Below are positions 1-11,521 of a stretch of DNA of 64,000 nt, piece after piece. Each line of letters opens with the position of its first letter. Within the stretch, counting starts at the first letter, position 1. Under the pieces are notes generated by a model that did not search any database, had not been told where the DNA came from, and saw only the letters and a program-made list of their open reading frames with translations. This stretch comes from Coffea arabica (lineage: Eukaryota; Streptophyta; Magnoliopsida; Gentianales; Rubiaceae), in the NCBI RefSeq assembly GCF_036785885.1, contig NC_092326.1, forward strand, positions 1,488,001 to 1,552,000. The letters are read 5' to 3'. The translations under genes and the position numbers were made by a program.

Positions 1-656
1 TAGGTATTTTATAGGTATTTTAATGGATAGGGTTTGATTTAGATCTCTTTGATCTACATTCATACTTATTAAATTTAGTTAGACCCAAAACCATATCCAA
101 CCCTTTATGGGTTTGAAAAAGTAAACTCAAATTCGAACCCTCATAGGTTTAGGTATTCAACGGGTATTCGTGAATACTTTTTTGAACATACAATGAAGAA
201 CCAAGGTAAATATATTTTGAAAATATATAGAGTTAAAAAATAACATAAATATCATCCAATTTTTATTTTCAAATAATAAAATCAACATTCATGATGTTGA
301 ATACAATATTATGAACTCAAAGAAAGAATTATTATCAACTAAAACTATTTGTTTTCAAAGTTTCATCTGTGTCTATATTCAATCTTTTATTTATTTGCTT
401 TCATTTTTCTTTTTTCTTCAAAATGTTTGTACTAATTATAATGACATAGAATATTAGGTTATTTTCCGAATTTACTGATACATACACACACATAGACTAT
501 TACATGGGTATTGGTAGGGTCTAATTTGGATTTGAATTTGGATCTAAATCATAGAAAACCATACTCCACCCAAATTCATGATTCTCTTACGGGATCTAGA
601 TTTGGTCAGGGTCTGGGTTAATAAATTAAACCTAAACCCTACTCATATATACTGGG
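1..656. repeat. Repeat block A (second copy at 62713-63370)
   Basis: This AT-rich non-coding block is nearly identical over its whole length to 62713-63370, as a direct repeat about 62.7 kb apart. It contains short runs resembling the degenerate GGGTTTGGAT-type repeats common in plant intergenic DNA. The right edge is abrupt: an LTR sequence begins at 657. In the other copy the sequence after the equivalent point continues into block C, so this junction is rearranged. No gene was seen. Confidence 0.85.
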
Positions 657-959
657 TGTGAGGACCCGAAAATTTTCTTATTTTTATAGAATATTACTGG
701 AATATTTAAAAGATTATTCACTCATTTTCTTCGAATTATTTATTTCGACCATTTTAAATTTATTTATATGGAATGACGCCTCTTTATAATTTTAAAACAT
801 TTTGTTGGAAAATTCACTTTTCAGAAATTCGTTTAGTTCGAAATAACAAGTACACGTTTTCGAGGCTATACTTGAATCAGGAGTGTATTAATATTGGAGA
901 ATTAAAAATGATCAATAATAGATTAAGAAAGGTTAATTGAGGAATTAATACTAGACTCC
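657..959 (+). repeat. Truncated LTR 5' end
   Basis: The segment opens with TGTGAGGACCCG, the 5' LTR end signature of a plant Ty3/gypsy family that recurs here, but runs only about 300 bp before a second TGTGAGGAC start at 960. No matching 3' end or target-site duplication was found. It is probably a related LTR cut off when the next LTR joined it. This is inferred from the two successive LTR starts. Confidence 0.5.
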
Positions 960-3900
960 TGTGAGGACTCGCGAAATTCATTATTTTAAATTCCTATTTT
1001 CGAGCTCATTTGTATATTTAATTGCCCATTTATTCCGAATAATATTTTCTAGCCTTATTAGACCTAAGTACATGGTTTTATAGTTTCGTTATATTTTTAA
1101 AGCGCCTCATTTCAAAAATTATTTTCTTAAAAGCTTGATTAGCGAAAAAATGAAAACGTGTCTAAACACTTTAGCCAATTGGGAGTACAATAAGCTCAAA
1201 AATTTGAGACATATACAATGGTCCTAAAATAGGCAATTTTAGGTTTAAGTACTCAAGTGATAGTTAGTGGTACGATCGTTACAAAAATTTCTCAAAGGTT
1301 TCATTTTATTGCGCCTAAATTAGAAATACGTGTTTTCACGTGCGCGCTTAATTGAGGGACTTTGGACCATTATTTTGGGACAATTAAGAATGAATAATAT
1401 TTATATGAATGTAAGTGCCCTAGAGGTTTAGTGCACTAGTGCAACAAATTTAAGAGAAATCGAACACAAAACACGCGCGTAGGGCACTAGTTGCAATTAA
1501 ATTTTACGTACTTAAAATATTAGACGGTCAGCGTTCTTTGTACGCAAAAGGAGTCAGACTAACATTTCACTTTTGCAAGCTTCATGGACGGCTAGCCACT
1601 ACAAAAACAACCGAAAACTTCTCAAACATTTCCTCTACAAACTTCACCTCAAAAATCTTGCCAAACCTTCATAGATTCACCACACAAGCTCAAGACAACT
1701 TGGACAATCACTTGGACAAAGAAAGAGCTGCACATTCACGGATCTTCTTGGAGTTTTAGGGGCACCAAAATCTGACTTTTTAGCACACAAGTAAGGTAAC
1801 CATGATCCACTCTTCAGATCTTGTTCAATAAAGGCCAACTTACACTTAAGAGCTTGATTATGCTTATGGGTAACTTATTATCGTTGGAAATTGTTAAATG
1901 TGGGCTCTATGAACTCCCACTTTGGGTTGATGGCTGTGATGATGTTTGATGATGGTTTTATTGCTGAAATACTGCTTAAGGAAGTAGATTAAAGGTGCAT
2001 AATCTGCCATTTTGACTGGAATTGGTTTGGATTTTGTTGTTGGTGTCTTCTGATGAAATGTATCTGGATGTCTTAGCTAACATATACCTTTGGAATTTCG
2101 GCATTTGGACTTGTATAGACTGAGTTGTGTTCATTACAGCATTGTGTGATTTGTAAACCTGCAATTACGGTTCAGGTTGTGGTATTCTGCATTTTTGACC
2201 TAGTTGTGCTAGGATTTGGACTGAGTGGCCTTTTACATTGTTGTAGCCCTGTCTTTTAGCTTCGAGATGGTGGGTCTTACACCCTCATCCGATAAGCGTA
2301 GCGCATTTTGTGTCATTACCGCAAAAGTATGACGAAAACTGTTTTTTTGTTAAGGCCTGAGCTAATGCCATTTCTTAATTTCTGGTTTGCTATAATGCTT
2401 ATATATGCATATGAAACCTTATTGGGGTTGTGGTTGGCATGGCTTTATGACTCGTTATCGAGTCTCATTGTACTTGCTTACATGTTTTAAGACTTACTCT
2501 TATTCCGGTCATTTCCTAGCTAACTTTTGTACTTGTACTATTTTGAGCCTAGTGAACGGCTTTTGGTAAATGAGATGAATTTTGTGTGAGATGTTGGGAC
2601 TGATTTGAGGAAATAATAAAGCCTTAATGGCTGGAAAAGTAAGAATTTTAGGGGAGGTGCTGCCCGATTTTCTAGGCCGTTTGGTTCCGTCAAGTTGAAT
2701 TTGCCTTTTGGTGGAAATGAAAGGCTTTTGGGTTGTTTGCGCCTAAGTCTTCATGTTACCTTTTCGTTTCCAAGAAAATCATGTTTTGTACCCTTGCATT
2801 AGTATTATTTTGGCAAGGCATACGACTAGTAGTCGAGCCTCATGTGCATTGTGTTTACTCGATTATGGATGTGAAACCTTCAATTGATTTTATTTTGGTT
2901 ATTTTAGGGTTTCTTGGCGATTAAGGCCAATCTGAAGTAAAAACTTTTGAAGTTGAGCCGGTGAGTGTACCACTCCCCTTCATTGCTGTTTAACTTGATT
3001 TTTGCTCTGCAATCTGTTTATTTGTTCGAGACGAGGGTGTACTTTATCACACTCGTTCTCTAGTCTGATCATATGCCAATTTACTATGCAAAATTTGAAT
3101 CTGTTATCTATGTCTGCATCTGTTCGGATTTCTATGACCTATGAGCTCAATCCTGTGGCTAAGTTATTCGAGTCGGGCCGGCAAGGGCCTGGACGATTAG
3201 ATAACGAACCACGGTAGTCTGTTCGGGGATTTTGGGTATTGAGACCCTTGATTCCGGGTATACTCGAGTATTACCATTTTGTTCGTTTGAGGTGAGCGGG
3301 CTCGGTAAAGGGGTGTTTGGTGGACGGAATTCGGTGATAAGAGGGGTCTACGGACGCGTTGGTTCTATATACGTTGACGGAGAGTCAACCGGTTTGGATC
3401 AAGTACTGCGCTGGAAATTTGGCTCCTGAGAGCCACCCGTATCCTTCTGATTTGAATCATTGGTTCCTTTGCTTTACGTCTGACATGTGTGTCAGATTTG
3501 TTAAATGTGAAATGCCATGATTTTAATGCTATCTGTTTGGTACCTCATTGAGCGCAAACTCACCCCTTTCTGTTCCTTTTGTTTTCCTTACAGGAAAATT
3601 TTGCCCTTTTGGTCTGGATTTGGCAAATGGCTGCCAAATTGAGCTAGTTGAACATATCTTTTGTATAGCTCATGTATTAAAACCCTAAGTGTACTTTTGG
3701 GGCGTTTTCTCTTTTGATTTGGCAAACCGTGTATATGTATTAACTTTTGAAAACTTGTGAATATCCTTTTGGATTGTAATCGCTAAAGTTCAGATGTGAA
3801 TGTTTGCGTGCTCTTTCGGTTGGGTTTTGACGGGTCGGTTACTATTCATGACCGACTCCGGATTTCATTTTTTTTATTTTGGGTTATTTTACCATTTTGA

Positions 3901-4032
3901 CCTGTTTACGCTCGTTTGTAAGTTTCGGATCGCTATAGATAGTTCTAGTCTGCCTCGTTAGTCCTGGCGAGAGTTGGGCAGGCAGTCCGCTAACCCCTTT
4001 GGTTCGCCTTAGGAGAAAGTGGGGCTGTTACA
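960..4032 (+). mobile_element. Solo LTR of the local Ty3/gypsy family
   Basis: It starts TGTGAGGACTCGCG and ends GGGGCTGTTACA, the TG...CA boundaries of an LTR. Its last ~100 bp are the reverse complement of the LTR start at 23071 and 28815 (shared features include the GGCAGGCAGTCCGC and GGTTCGCCTTAGG stretches). At about 3.07 kb it matches the 2.9-3.0 kb LTRs of the two related elements in this window. No internal region, primer-binding site or target-site duplication is visible (flanks differ), so it fits a solo LTR left by unequal or ectopic recombination. Small ORFs inside are taken as chance. Confidence 0.7.
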
Positions 4033-4457
4033 AGCCTCATATCCTCCTCATTGCCATTCCTCTAGTTACCGACTCTCTAAAGCTTAGAAATTTTAGTTTT
4101 TCCTCATTAAAGTTTTGAAAGCATAAATGTTAACTTTTGCCTCCAAAAAAATTTATAAAATTTAATGATAAAAAGTTGTATATATATACAGTTTTTTTTT
4201 AATCAAAGTAATTGTTATGCTTCCGTCTACGTAGCAAGGCCAGTATAATTTCAATAAATATTTAAGGATAATCTAAAATTTGGATAACATCATGAAGTGC
4301 AGGTGATGAACCATTTTCGAAGACAGTAGCTGATAGACCCTTAATCATAAGTCAATTTTAAAATTTCGAAGCGATAAAACTTGCTTTTTTTTTTTTAATG
4401 TGACTAAGGAGGAGGTAATTATCAATGGGTCTACCAAATCAACGTAATTTGGGGATG
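4033..4457. repeat. Repeat block B (second copy about 62095-62680)
   Basis: This non-coding block aligns to about 62095-62680 with scattered substitutions and indels. Shared landmarks are the GTAATTGTTATGCTTCC stretch, the GATAATCTAAAATTTGGATAA stretch and the GGAGGTAATTATC stretch. In the right-hand copy B precedes A; here B follows A and the LTR. That order fits an array of C-B-A units with a deletion at the LTR. Confidence 0.75.
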
Positions 4458-5447
4458 TTTTAATTCTAAACTTGTTAATGTTCATTAAATAATATAATTG
4501 CTACTTGATCATTCTAATTTCTTTGTCTTCTCTTGTTAAATATATTTGAAACATCAAATATATATGAATATACATTTATTAATATTAACATATGCTTAAG
4601 TTATTTACATACAATATTTAAATATTTAAATAATTTTTATTTATGACGTTATCTGATTTAACCCCGATCGAACCCATTAACCCCTGACTCCTGAATTTGA
4701 CCGAGTTGATACTCAGTCCAAGTCTAAAAACATAGTTTTTCATGTGTTGACATCCACATGATGGCATCTATTTGTGGGATTACATGGCGTTAAAAACAAT
4801 TGAAGGTTTCCTATAGTTATTGATCCAATTGAATTAGTGAGGAGAAAATGTATTAGTTGGTCTTGTGTGGACTTTGGAGCAAAATATTGAATTTTACCCT
4901 TTTATGCATTCACACATACACACACATTTATTTATAAACACACTAGCCTCTCTCTTTTACCCTTTTATGCCTGCTGGCACGTACACATGCACATAAACAT
5001 GTTCGCATGAGTATTGAGTACGCAAAGAGAGAGATTGGTATATACTATTGCTTTGTATAAGGCATGAGAGTGGGAAGGGACAACTTTTAGCAAACGCAAA
5101 AGAATTGTTATGTTTCTAAAGATTGTAGCCTTTGTGTGTAGAAAAAAAAAAAAAAAAAAAAGGCCTTTTTGTGTAGAATTAGTACTTGTAATTGACTTGA
5201 ACTATTGATGCCAGTTAAGTACCTATCCATTCGCTATTGACATTCGGAAATTAGTTTACAATTATCCCTTTTTCCTCAAAACAAAAAATTCCTACATGAA
5301 AATCTTTTGAAAGTTACAAACAAGTGCATAATGTCTTATACGAAGTATGGATACTAAACTATTGAACAACAGGTAATCTGTCTAGCTTATTTACAATAAT
5401 AGTTAGACTTACAAACCTTTTGCTTTGGTATGAAAGCAATTCTTGAT
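4458..5447. repeat. Segmental duplication, left copy (right copy 47511-48499)
   Basis: About 990 bp that match 47511-48499 in the same orientation at roughly 95% identity by eye, with sharp ends. It lies directly before the orphan dioxygenase exon 4 and may derive from the third intron of a paralogue, but it does not resemble intron 3 of the intact gene. A poly(A) run at 5142-5161 is present only in this copy. No ORF of note. Confidence 0.85.
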
Positions 5448-5471
5448 TATTTTGTGTCGTCAACTTGGCAG

Positions 5472-5714
5472 ATTATAACCAATGGAGCTTACAAGAGTGT
5501 GGAGCATCGAGCAATTGTAAACTCACAAAAGGAAAGACTTTCTATTGCTACGTTTACTTTCCCAAAATTGGATGGTGATCTAGGTCCAGCACCAAGTCTC
5601 ATCACCCCTGAAAATCCAGCAAAGTTTAGCAGAGTCCTCATGGTGGACTATTTGAAAAGTCTATATTCTCGTGAATTAGATGGGAAATCATATATCGATA
5701 CCATGCGAATTTAA
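5472..5714 (+). pseudogene. Orphan exon 4 of a 2OG-Fe(II) dioxygenase (SRG1-like)
   Basis: The segment encodes the C-terminal part of a 2-oxoglutarate/Fe(II) dioxygenase: I-I-T-N-G-A-Y-K-S-V-E-H-R, then E-R-L-S-I, then P-A-P-S-L and R-E-L-D-G-K-S. It keeps the distal iron-binding His (in VEHR) and the 2-oxoglutarate-binding R-x-S. An AG acceptor ends at 5471, at the same splice position as in the intact gene at 58567. Compared with that gene's ending M-R-T-Q-S-E-D-F, this copy stops early at M-R-I after a small indel. No exon 1-3 is visible upstream within the window. It is the leftover of a tandem paralogue. An intact gene with upstream exons beyond repeats outside the window is unlikely but not excluded. 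Confidence 0.85.
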
Positions 5715-6060
5715 GCGAAGATAATGTCTACTATGTTGTAGGTGTGAATGAAAGATGTGGTTATGTATATGCTCCTTAAAAAAACTGTTGTTTGGTGGTT
5801 ATCTGATCTTTGTTGGATAAAATAACTAATCACTGTCATAAAAAATAATTATCAATTTGTTGGAGTCTCTCTAAGCAAGATCTTGTTTGCCTATTCGTTT
5901 TTTCTCTTTTAGTTTCTTTTTCCTCTGTTAATTATCCAAAGACATATTAGTTCAATTTTCCAGTCTAATGGCTTCATTTCTTTGCACACAATAAAATACT
6001 AGTTGGTTTCCTCCGAGTCATTTCCCAAGAAATGAGAGCCCTTTCCAATCTGATGCTACC
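5715..6060. other. Intergenic, no feature seen
   Basis: AT-rich sequence after the orphan exon. I see no ORF, repeat or RNA signature that I can support. Confidence 0.5.
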
Positions 6061-6655
6061 TAACGGCCAAACTTTTTTTTTTTTTTTTGTTTGAGCAAAT
6101 AATAAGGATTTTATTTGATTATTGTGTTCAAGCTTGTACACATGGGCAATCATCCCTCATCATACTACTATAGTTACAGTATTCAAAACAACTAATCTAT
6201 CAAGCATTTCCAGTCCACTCCCCATTCCAATGTAGGGAATCTTTTCTTACATAGCAACCATAAAATAAATGCAGATCTCGGCACAAATCCTTTTCCCCAA
6301 ACTAGTTTTGCCCAAGTCATCTTCTCTCTTGGGACACTAAGAAGCTTTATGGCAGCTTTTGTATGGAATACACCAGATAATCTGATCCTCAACCCCACCA
6401 AAGGCTCAAAACACGCAAGTGTAACTTCCTTTAGCCTCCTCACTACAGCTGTTTCTTTCCTGCCTACCATCCACTATAATTTCTGATACAGAAACATTTG
6501 GTTTGCATCCAAAACTGTAAAGTAAGTTGCCTGTTAAGTGTCTATACAATGGCCCAAGGGGATGCCATGCATCAAACCAGAAATTGGTGTTAGTCCCATT
6601 CTCAACAATGTGTCTAATAAGAGGTTGAGCCCAAACCTAGGATGGTTCATTTGAA
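6061..6655 (-). pseudogene. LINE ORF2 C-terminal fragment (zf-RVT region)
   Basis: On the minus strand the translation contains N-G-T-N-T-N-F-W-F-D-A-W-H-P-L-G-P-L, then (in another frame) W-A-K-L-V-W-G-K-G-F-V-P-R-S-A-F-I-L-W-L. Both are typical of the region around the reverse-transcriptase zinc-binding domain of plant LINE ORF2. At least one frameshift separates them (the second frame opens near 6470). A T-run at 6070-6087 on the plus strand would be the 3' poly(A) tail, so this is a 5'-truncated LINE copy in minus orientation. A target-site duplication was not found. Confidence 0.7.
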
Positions 6656-7225
6656 ACTAGGGGTGGCAATTTTCGACACGACCTGAAAACACGACACGAA
6701 CCTAACACGAAATTAATGGGTTTGGGTTGAGGTTTCGAGAGTTCGGGTCGAACCCGATGAACCCGAAAAGAAAACAGGTCAATTTCGGGTCAACCCGTGG
6801 TGACCTGATATGACCCGATGTGACCCGTTTATGAATTAAAACTAATTTAATAAACATAAAAATTATTTTATCTAACTAAACTAAATCATTTTTTTTCCAA
6901 AGGCATTAATTACTTAATCCTAAATGAATTTATTTAACTTGTGTGAAGTTAAAATTATTATATTTGGACAAATAATATATTATGTTATTTTTTACTTTTA
7001 TGCTGTTTTATTTTATTTTATATTTGGTTTGGGATAAAACACTTTTATGGTGTTTAATTTATTTTAGATTTGGTTTGAAATTATTTATTTAAATTTTTAT
7101 TACTTGACGATGTAATTAATTTTGTGAAAAATTGATTTTATTAGAAATTACAGTGATAAATTAATAAATTAAAATTAAGTTTCGGGTCATTTCGGGTCGA
7201 CCCGCCAACCCGTCAACCTATGACA
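6656..7225. repeat. GGGTGGCAA-type repeat with CCCGA-rich ends
   Basis: It starts AGGGGTGGCAATTTTCGACACGACC, then has many short runs of GGGTCGAACCCGA / TGACCCG type near both ends (6720-6830 and 7180-7220) around an AT-rich middle. This arrangement is common in a degenerate class of plant intergenic repeats. The family and exact ends cannot be fixed by eye. No coding potential. Confidence 0.5.
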
Positions 7226-7255
7226 AAAACACTAGCCTGATTCGTGAAAGGAGTT

Positions 7256-7378
7256 AGCTATGACAAAAACACTAGCCTTCTCATAAAACAAATCAGAAAA
7301 GTTGTGTGTTTATATATATATATATAAAGTAAATTTTCTGATTTGTTTTATGACAAGGTCAGTATTTTTGTTATAGCT
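7256..7378. repeat. Imperfect hairpin (inverted repeat, 45-bp arms)
   Basis: The arm at 7256-7300 is the imperfect reverse complement of 7334-7378, with a (TA)n-containing loop of about 33 bp. The phrase CTATGACAAAAACACTAGCC also occurs just upstream at about 7218-7238, so part of the arm is directly duplicated too. It could be a remnant MITE or a local foldback; no target-site duplication was identified. Confidence 0.7.
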
Positions 7379-7417
7379 TATTCCTTTGATGAATCATGTG
7401 CAACACAATCCATATTC

Positions 7418-7426
<9 letters not shown>

Positions 7427-7479
<53 letters not shown>
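7427..7479. repeat. (TA)n(TG)n compound microsatellite
   Basis: An uninterrupted TA run is followed directly by a TG run. The ORF across it is a product of the repeat. Confidence 0.9.
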
Positions 7480-7481
<2 letters not shown>

Positions 7482-8060
7482 AGATGTACATTTTTCAACC
7501 TAAACCTCTGAATGAGCCTTTCAGCTCCCCATTTGTTTTTCTCAGATTTTAAGTTATTTAATTGATCAAAATATCATTAATGCTTTTTGTTTGGATTGAA
7601 GCTAAAACATTGTTTTATTAGTTAAGTTTAGTTTCTAAAAGCAGAATAGTCCAAATGTGACATATCAAAAATAGCAAAGAGTGCCAATAATTGTGAAATG
7701 CAAATTTCGATTTTTTTAATTAAGCTTACCAAAGTAGCATATGATCAAGTTTGACGTTGGTTAATCAACCAAAAATTAGAACAAACAATTAAACGTAATG
7801 AACATAATATTAAGGAAATTTTCCAAAATTCCTTTAGTCTTTTATTAACCTTAACAAAAGTAAGTATGTTTGTCCAAGAATTATAACATATCAATAAGGA
7901 AATATCTTTCAAATATCTAACTATATAAAGTGTGATTTGAATCTGTGGTGCTAAAATTTTGTGTCATCTTTTACATTATCTTTAAAATTTTCAAAATGTA
8001 AAACCAATTTTTAGTAAAATAACTTTTATAGCTAAATATGAGTTATATTATTTAAACACA
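7480..8060. other. AT-rich intergenic stretch, no gene seen
   Basis: A phrase near 7677 (GTGCCAATAATT) also occurs near 50985, upstream of the intact dioxygenase, hinting that this region is the diverged 5' flank of a paralogue. Nothing else can be supported. Confidence 0.4.
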
Positions 8061-8106
8061 TGATACATATAAAGCGTGCCTTGATCACGAATTGATATCA
8101 ATTGCA
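8061..8106 (+). promoter_or_regulatory. Promoter remnant of a dioxygenase paralogue
   Basis: Forty-six bases match 51229-51275, just upstream of the intact dioxygenase, with one or two differences. The match includes the candidate TATA box (ACATATAAAG) and the palindromic TTGATATCAATT. Homology stops abruptly after TTGCAA, and no exon 1 follows. I read it as the 5' end of tandem copy 2, whose exon 3 survives at 17568. Confidence 0.7.
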
Positions 8107-8658
8107 AAAGATAGGGTCAGAACTGATTATTGTGTAACATAGGCAACCAAATCAATTTGAAACCCAAATTTAATGAATTAAAATGTCCATTTATGGAGCA
8201 TGTATGAACGCAGGGCAGGGACTGTTGATATCCTGAATAGTGTAACATTTTTAAACGGTTTGTAATACTATATTAACTTCTTGTACATTCTTATAATAGA
8301 TGTGTGATATTCTGTTACTGTTTATGTGGATTCTATATGTAATAATTGTGTTTCTGCTATTAAATTTTACAAATAATTCATATCAAGTTATACTTTATTT
8401 AAAAAATATTACATTATTTTAAACGGTTATTACTCGCAACCCCGTATCTGAGTATGTGTGTCTCCAAGGTCTTTCCCACAAGAACCCAAGGAATTTTCAC
8501 GCTGTCAAGGTTTTGGTTGACAAGTGGACATTGCTAGTTGCCACAATACCACCCATCCAGCACGTCCACAAGTTTTTTTTCCATGAAAACTTCAAGCCGC
8601 CACCGTCTTCGTCCTCGTTTTATCACCTTAATAGAGTTTCTGCAAGCACAGAAAGAAA

Positions 8659-8942
8659 CTCTATAAAGTGATGGTTTCATAACTTACGTAAATAAAACCA
8701 CCCATCTGAGCTCTCTTTATCAGATAAACAGTTACCAAAAAATTCCAATGGATCATCTTCTTGATATTTCATCATCTTTACTGCTACTGTTACTATTCAA
8801 TTCTATTGTTGTCAGCAGCCAATTCCCATTTGGCAGCAGCAAACAAGCTTGTGATTATTCAAATGTCACCCGTATAGAAAGTGAACGACGTGCATGCCCT
8901 TCTTCAATTCATACACCACCCATTATTTATGCCAATTGGTAG
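8659..8942 (+). CDS. Possible small secreted protein or truncated first exon
   Basis: An ORF of 64 codons starts at 8748 (context CCAATGG). The N-terminus has a hydrophobic stretch of six leucines within S-S-S-L-L-L-L-L-L-F-N-S-I-V-V-S-S, which looks like a signal peptide. It is followed by a short polar segment with two Cys and a stop at 8942. A TATA-like CTATAAAG lies at about 8660-8668, some 80 bp upstream. I do not recognise the family. It may be the first exon of a longer gene cut off here, a short secreted peptide, or chance. No paralogue was seen in the window. Confidence 0.3.
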
Positions 8943-9799
8943 AACTTAATAAAATAGAGGCAAAAGATTATATAACCTGCTCACTAATTTTGGTGGTTTC
9001 ATTACATTTTAGGGTTAACAGCATGAGATTATAGTATCTCGAAATGATTCTGTATAGGACATTTTTTGGTTATTTAGAACATTATTTTTCATAAGCTTTT
9101 GGAGTTCTCTCGGGGTTTAGGTTTGTAAAAATTGACGTAAGCTCTTTGGGCTTCGGAAGAAAAAAAAGAACATTATTTTTCATAGCTATTTGCCTTCACT
9201 TTCATCACTAATGACGAATTATTAATTTCCTAGTTGACTTTAGGGATACAGCTTAGGTAGTTTCTCATTTAGAAACGTGCTCTTTTTTGTTTATTTTATT
9301 AAAAAAACGTGCTTGTTCTTTTATATAATGTCAAGTACATTAGCTTCCTTAGTCTTCACGTTGTTGAGTTGAATTGAATGCTGATGAATCAATCTTGCAT
9401 GACTTGGTCAAGAGAGACACAGTTGAAGACTTGGACCACTAATTGATCTAGTCGTGTAGTCGTAATTGTAAGAAGCTTCCATCTGGTCGTGGCTTGACTT
9501 GAAGAAAAATAAGCAAGAAAGCTTCTACCTATATTACAAATTGTTTCAATTATTCAACAACTTCGATTTGTTTATTAAAGTTAAATTAGTTGTAAATAAA
9601 ATTTATCCACATATTCTGACGGCAAGTAGCATTTTAAAACCTGAAGAAATTGTCTAATTTCTTGCACTAGTTTATGTTCCCCCTTTTTTTTTTTGGAGGA
9701 AACACTTTTTTATGATCCCTGAATTCCCAACACTTGAAAAATTCTTCATAGTTATGTTAGTCAAAAGGTAAAAGCCACGTGTGACTGAGGGAAAATCAT
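8943..9799. other. Intergenic, no gene seen
   Basis: AT-rich non-coding sequence between the small ORF and the truncated LTR. No repeat, RNA or regulatory signal could be supported. Confidence 0.4.
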
Positions 9800-11459
9800 A
9801 GCATGCCCTTTGTTTTTACCTATTTTCCCAACCACTTATAATTTCATTATTTCCCTCAATCAATCCCAAAGTCATACGCAATATAAATTCATTACAACAG
9901 CTGTTCAATAGGCTCAAAGTCATTCAAGTACAAGATTTAGCTAGGAAAATGACCGGAAATGAGCTTTAAGCTAGGAAACCAAAAAGGCAGATTCACCGCT
10001 ACTTAGCGTATCGGACCTAACTGAAACTACGCTTATTGGATTGAAGTATAAGTTATACCGTTTCGAAACTAAGATAGAGGGTTATAACTTTGATGAAGAC
10101 CACTTAGTCTAGTTTTCATCCTAACTAGGTCAAAGGTACCAAAACAACTCCAGATTTTCCAGTTCGAAACTCACTGTGAAATTCCACTAGCAGTCCTGAT
10201 TCATTCAAGCATATCTCAGCACACACAACTCCGATTCAGGTAATTCCAAAGTCATTTGAAAGCTAAGATACAAGGCTATAATTCTTAAGAAGACATCAAC
10301 AACCAAATCAGTAGTATTCCCGGTCAAACTAACCAATTACAGAAGCTGATTATCAGTTTCGGACAGAAACAGGGAAGCAAGGGTATTTCTGTTTTTTCAC
10401 AGGCTACGTTACTCTGATTGGGCTAAAATTTTGCAGGCAACTAGAAAACATTATTCTCTACAACTTTCATGTTTTGTGCTAAGCCTAATTAGGCCTCTAA
10501 CATCAATAACTGGAACCGGGTAGAACTGAAGTTTGAATTTCCAGAAATCTGAAATTTGGGCTATTAGTGCATACCACTACTTTTCTTGCTTCATCCTTTC
10601 ATTGTTTTCCTCTTAACCAACATACCAAGTGTTAACTCTAACTAAAACCATGAATCAAAGCTTTAACAATTAATCAAACACATGGTAGGCCACTTAACCA
10701 ACCCAACTATCACTTCACTAATTCAAGAGATTTAGCCATAGGAAGCGTCCGTACAACTTCTAGTTTACCCTCAAACCTTTAAATACTTAATATAACACCA
10801 TAAAAGCAAGGATTAAAGATCACATACCTCTCTTACAAGTTGATTAAGCCACCCAAAACAACCACCAACCAAAAGCTTCAAGGCTTGAAGATCACACACT
10901 AGAGTTGGATGGATTTCACTCACTAACTCACTCCTTCACTTTTGATTTTTTTTTTCCTAAGATTAAACTAGGAGTAAAAAGCAAGAAAATGGAGTTTCTT
11001 CTTCTCCTTTCCTGCTCCAAGATGGCCGGCCAGCTTATGAAGGAAATGGAGCAAAAAAAAAATGGTTTTAATTCATCAAATTCTTTGGTCAAATAAGTTA
11101 CATGGTTGGTGTCTTGCCACTTGGCACCATCTTTGCCATTCTCTCACTAATCTTTGCCAAATCATGTTCTTATCCTCCAATTCTTTCCCTTATCTTACTA
11201 ACACCTAGTAAATTAATTCCTGTATACAAAACTTAACCTAATTGGCCGAATTTTATCGAACTTACCGCACTAGTGGGTCCCACATCCGATATACACTCTT
11301 AAAATCTTATAAACTAACTTATACTCGAAAAAAATGATTTCAAAACCATCTTTACTCAAAAAAATTATTTTCACAATTTTTTGAATAAATAAAATGCGAA
11401 AAAGCGTGCAATTAAAAGAAAATAAAACCTAACAATTAAGAAAATTACGGGTTCTCACA
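9800..11459 (-). repeat. Truncated 3' LTR of element I
   Basis: Aligns along its length to 14747-16402 with a few percent of differences by eye. The outer ~1.35 kb present in the other LTR (13392-14746) is absent. The left edge at AGCATGCCC is abrupt. The LTR ends in CTCACA at 11459, next to the polypurine tract. Confidence 0.9.
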
Positions 11460-11521
11460 CTCTCTCCCCCTTAAAGAAATTTCGTCCTCGAAATTTTCTT
11501 ATCAACGGAATCTTTCAAAAT

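Noticed and set aside
7343..7552. ORF across the TA/TG microsatellite
   Set aside because: Its middle is I-Y-I-Y and C-V-C-V repeats translated from the microsatellite; no protein character.
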